The translations under genes were made by a program, and so were the position numbers. Shown one piece after another: positions 5,930-7,374 of a stretch of DNA of 7,374 nt. This DNA comes from an uncultured Pseudomonadota bacterium (GTDB lineage: Bacteria; Pseudomonadota; Gammaproteobacteria; Methylococcales; Methylomonadaceae). Where the stretch lies: contig CAIZCB010000252.1 of NCBI GenBank assembly GCA_903931355.1, positions 1 to 7,374 of the forward strand. Reading direction: 5' to 3'. Numbering within the stretch: the first letter of the stretch is position 1; every line of letters starts with the position of its first letter. The notes beneath the pieces are model-generated. The model was not told the origin of the DNA and did not search any database. It worked only from the letters and a program-made list of their open reading frames with translations.

Positions 5930-6799
5930 ATGAAATTGCTTACTTTTCTTCATCAAGGTCAATCGCAAATCGGCGCAATGGTTGATAACAGCATCGTGGT
6001 TGCGACTGGCAATATCGACCATGCTGACACCATGATCGCCTTCCTCACCAGCGGTGCCAGCGGTTTAAATGCCCTGCAAAACCTGATTGATAGCGGCAAC
6101 CACCGCATCAACTTCGCCGATGTAATTCTGCAATCGCCAATTCCACGCCCCGGCAAATTGCTAGGCATTGGCCTCAACTATGCCGATCACATTGGCGAAA
6201 CCGGCCTTGAAAAACCTGAATACCCGACTTTTTTCACCAAACAAAGCACCTGCGTAATTGCCGATGGCGAAGCGATTCACTGCACAAAAGTCTCGGATAA
6301 AGTCGATTATGAAGGTGAATTAGCGTTTGTGATTGGCAAGCGCTGCCGCAATGTCTCGGTTGAACAAGCCCATGAAGTGATTGCTGGCTATACGATTTGT
6401 AACGATGTCACGGTTCGCGACTGGCAATTTCGCACCCCAACTTGGACCATCGGCAAATCCTTCGACACCCACGGCCCACTCGGCCCTTGGATCGTCACCA
6501 AAGACGAAATCGCCGACCCACACAATCTCAGCCTAAAAACTTGGGTCGATGACGAATTACGCCAAAACGCTAACACCGGCGAAATGATTTTTAACTGTTA
6601 CGAGCAAATTGCCTATCTCAGCCAAGCGATGACATTGGAACCTGGCGACGTGATTAGCACCGGCACCCCGAGCGGGGTTGGGGTAAAAATGAAACCGCGC
6701 GGCTATTTAAAAGCGGGGCAAGTGGTGCGAATTGAAATTGAAGGCATTGGCCAATTACAAAATCCCGTGATTAACGAACCGGATAATTTTATCGGTTAA
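5930..6799 (+). CDS. Fumarylacetoacetate hydrolase (FAH) family protein
   Basis: A 289-residue cytosolic enzyme of the FAH superfamily, whose members cleave or decarboxylate 2-oxo acids (acylpyruvases, oxaloacetate decarboxylases, ureidoglycolate lyase, catechol-pathway hydrolases) with a divalent metal. A variable N-terminal part (1-70) leads to the catalytic domain starting at PRPGKLLGIGLNYADHIGET (72-91). The metal ligands are visible as E128 and E130 in DYEGELAFVIG and D159 in CNDVTVRDWQ. Further hallmarks are TIGKSFDTHGPLGPW (173-187), with a conserved lysine, and STGTPSGVGVKM (243-254) at the substrate site. The exact substrate cannot be assigned, because no degradation-pathway gene is adjacent; a FAHD1/YcgM-like acylpyruvase or oxaloacetate-decarboxylase role is one option. 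It follows mtgA by 52 nt on the same strand. The ribosome site is weak (GGA, 8 nt before ATG). Confidence 0.9.
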   Translation: MKLLTFLHQGQSQIGAMVDNSIVVATGNIDHADTMIAFLTSGASGLNALQNLIDSGNHRINFADVILQSPIPRPGKLLGIGLNYADHIGETGLEKPEYPTFFTKQSTCVIADGEAIHCTKVSDKVDYEGELAFVIGKRCRNVSVEQAHEVIAGYTICNDVTVRDWQFRTPTWTIGKSFDTHGPLGPWIVTKDEIADPHNLSLKTWVDDELRQNANTGEMIFNCYEQIAYLSQAMTLEPGDVISTGTPSGVGVKMKPRGYLKAGQVVRIEIEGIGQLQNPVINEPDNFIG

Positions 6800-6812
6800 G
6801 ATTCAATTAAGC

Positions 6813-6870
6813 CTGCCTCTTGTAAGCTAAGCCCAACTTAAATAAAAGAGGCCAAATCGCCAAGAGGCAG
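6813..6870 (+). promoter_or_regulatory. Leader inverted repeat that can sequester the lipoprotein ribosome site
   Basis: CTGCCTCTTG (6813-6822) is the exact reverse complement of CAAGAGGCAG (6861-6870). The second copy contains the Shine-Dalgarno AGAGG, 7 nt before the lipoprotein ATG. A second AAGAGGC at 6846-6852 can pair instead with GCCTCTT (6815-6821), which would free the ribosome site. The leader therefore offers two mutually exclusive stems, 10 bp and 7 bp. No U-tract follows, so it does not look like a terminator for the upstream gene. It matters only if transcription begins upstream of 6813 (readthrough or a promoter near the end of the FAH-family gene). Confidence 0.45.
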
Positions 6871-6872
6871 TT

Positions 6873-7208
6873 ATGAAAACTTTGAAAATCACCGCGTTAG
6901 TTATTGCTACATTAACTTTGTCAGGTTGTGCAACCCACCCATACAACGGTGGCTACGCAGCTTACAGCGCCAGCTATTCAAACACTCCAGTTTCATATCC
7001 TGTCGCTAGATACAACAACTACTCACAACCTTACTACGCGGCACCGGTTTATCCCGTTGCGCCACGTTACGCACCAGCGCCCGTGTTGCAGTTTAATTAT
7101 GGTGGCGGACATGAAAGACACTTTGAACATGGTCATCACGACTACAGACCAGAACACCATTTCTCACACGGCCACCATGGTCGTCGTCATGAGCGGGATT
7201 ATCATTAA
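6873..7208 (+). CDS. Small Tyr-rich, His-rich lipoprotein
   Basis: A 111-residue protein with a textbook lipoprotein signal peptide: K2 and K5, a hydrophobic core (ITALVIATLTL) and the lipobox LSGC at 16-19, so Cys19 would be lipidated. Alanine follows cysteine, which favours outer-membrane sorting. Residues 20-76 are rich in Tyr, Pro, Ala and Ser (twelve tyrosines), suggesting a flexible, disordered region. The tail from residue 77 has twelve histidines among 35 residues, in HxH and HH clusters with Asp, Glu and Arg, a composition suited to binding Ni, Cu or Zn. I recognise no named family, and metal binding is inference from composition. The ATG at 6873 has AGAGG 7 nt upstream. Immediately after the stop, in the same frame, begins an IS3 transposase fragment, so the original C-terminus could have been altered by that insertion. 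Confidence 0.85.
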   Translation: MKTLKITALVIATLTLSGCATHPYNGGYAAYSASYSNTPVSYPVARYNNYSQPYYAAPVYPVAPRYAPAPVLQFNYGGGHERHFEHGHHDYRPEHHFSHGHHGRRHERDYH

Positions 7209-7374
7209 CCGATCTTGTCCCCTAATAGCAATCATTCATTGCCTGTTGCTCCCAACCTGTTAAATCAGCATTTTGAAGCGGATCGTCCCGATCAAAAATG
7301 GGTATCTGATATAACTTATACCTGGACTGACGAGGGTTGGTTGTATTTGGCTGTCGTGCTAGATTTGTATGCAC
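7209..7374 (+). pseudogene. IS3-family transposase OrfB fragment, 5'-truncated, continues past right edge
   Basis: The 55 codons directly after the lipoprotein stop encode the stretch that leads into the integrase (rve) core of IS3-family OrfB. Recognisable pieces are [20 protein letters not shown], then [14 protein letters not shown], then [14 protein letters not shown]. The Asp encoded at 7308-7310 (in VSDIT) is the first residue of the DDE catalytic triad. The roughly 100 N-terminal residues of OrfB, and OrfA, are missing: the frame is closed on the left by the lipoprotein's own TAA, and no ATG start or inverted terminal repeat is present. This is therefore a remnant of a truncated insertion rather than an intact element. 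Whether the remaining core and the right end survive lies beyond the window. Confidence 0.85.

Noticed and set aside
5502..6022. Minus-strand frames over mtgA and the FAH-family gene
   Set aside because: Shadows of strongly supported plus-strand genes, with no domain features.
6928..7263. Plus-strand 111-codon frame overlapping the lipoprotein in another frame
   Set aside because: The lipoprotein frame has the ribosome site, signal peptide and lipobox; the alternative is His/Thr-rich only because of frame-shifted low-complexity codons.

Overview
The window reads as a chromosomal segment from a gammaproteobacterium of moderate GC content. TrmB, AroG and MtgA all follow their Escherichia coli counterparts closely along their length. 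The ThiS-ThiG fusion and overall protein style make a methanotroph-like lineage (Methylococcales) plausible, but that is recall-based inference and no taxonomic marker is present.

Layout, left to right. (1) Positions 1-1119, minus strand: the N-terminal 373 codons of a multi-spanning polysaccharide/oligosaccharide flippase, running off the left edge. (2) 1220-1922, plus strand: a two-gene toxin-antitoxin-like module, a 60-residue candidate antitoxin whose end overlaps a GNAT acetyltransferase by 8 nt. (3) 1919-2047, minus strand: a 42-codon single-pass membrane ORF that meets the GNAT gene tail to tail and follows trmB. (4) 2073-2762, minus: trmB, tRNA m7G46 methyltransferase. (5) 2823-2922: a palindromic, MITE-like element of about 100 bp filling the gap between trmB and thiSG. 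(6) 2926-4985, minus: an operon of aroG (class I DAHP synthase with the Phe-sensitive signature) and a fused thiS-thiG, 2 nt apart. (7) 4986-5148: divergent control region. (8) 5149-5877, plus: mtgA, monofunctional peptidoglycan glycosyltransferase, from a TTG start. (9) 5930-6799, plus: a fumarylacetoacetate-hydrolase-family enzyme. (10) 6813-6870: a leader in which a perfect 10-bp inverted repeat can bury the Shine-Dalgarno of the next gene. (11) 6873-7208, plus: a small Tyr/His-rich lipoprotein. (12) 7209-7374, plus: a 5'-truncated IS3-family transposase (OrfB) fragment running off the right edge.

Most genes are housekeeping: tRNA modification, entry to the aromatic pathway, thiamine thiazole synthesis and cell-wall polymerisation. 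The accessory parts are the toxin-antitoxin islet, the palindromic repeat, the His-rich lipoprotein and the IS3 remnant. No large undescribed system is visible. The best candidates for new biology are the short antitoxin lacking a DNA-binding domain, the Shine-Dalgarno-sequestering leader with two competing pairings in front of the lipoprotein, and the ThiS-ThiG fusion, in which the sulfur-carrier Gly-Gly end is buried inside a longer chain.
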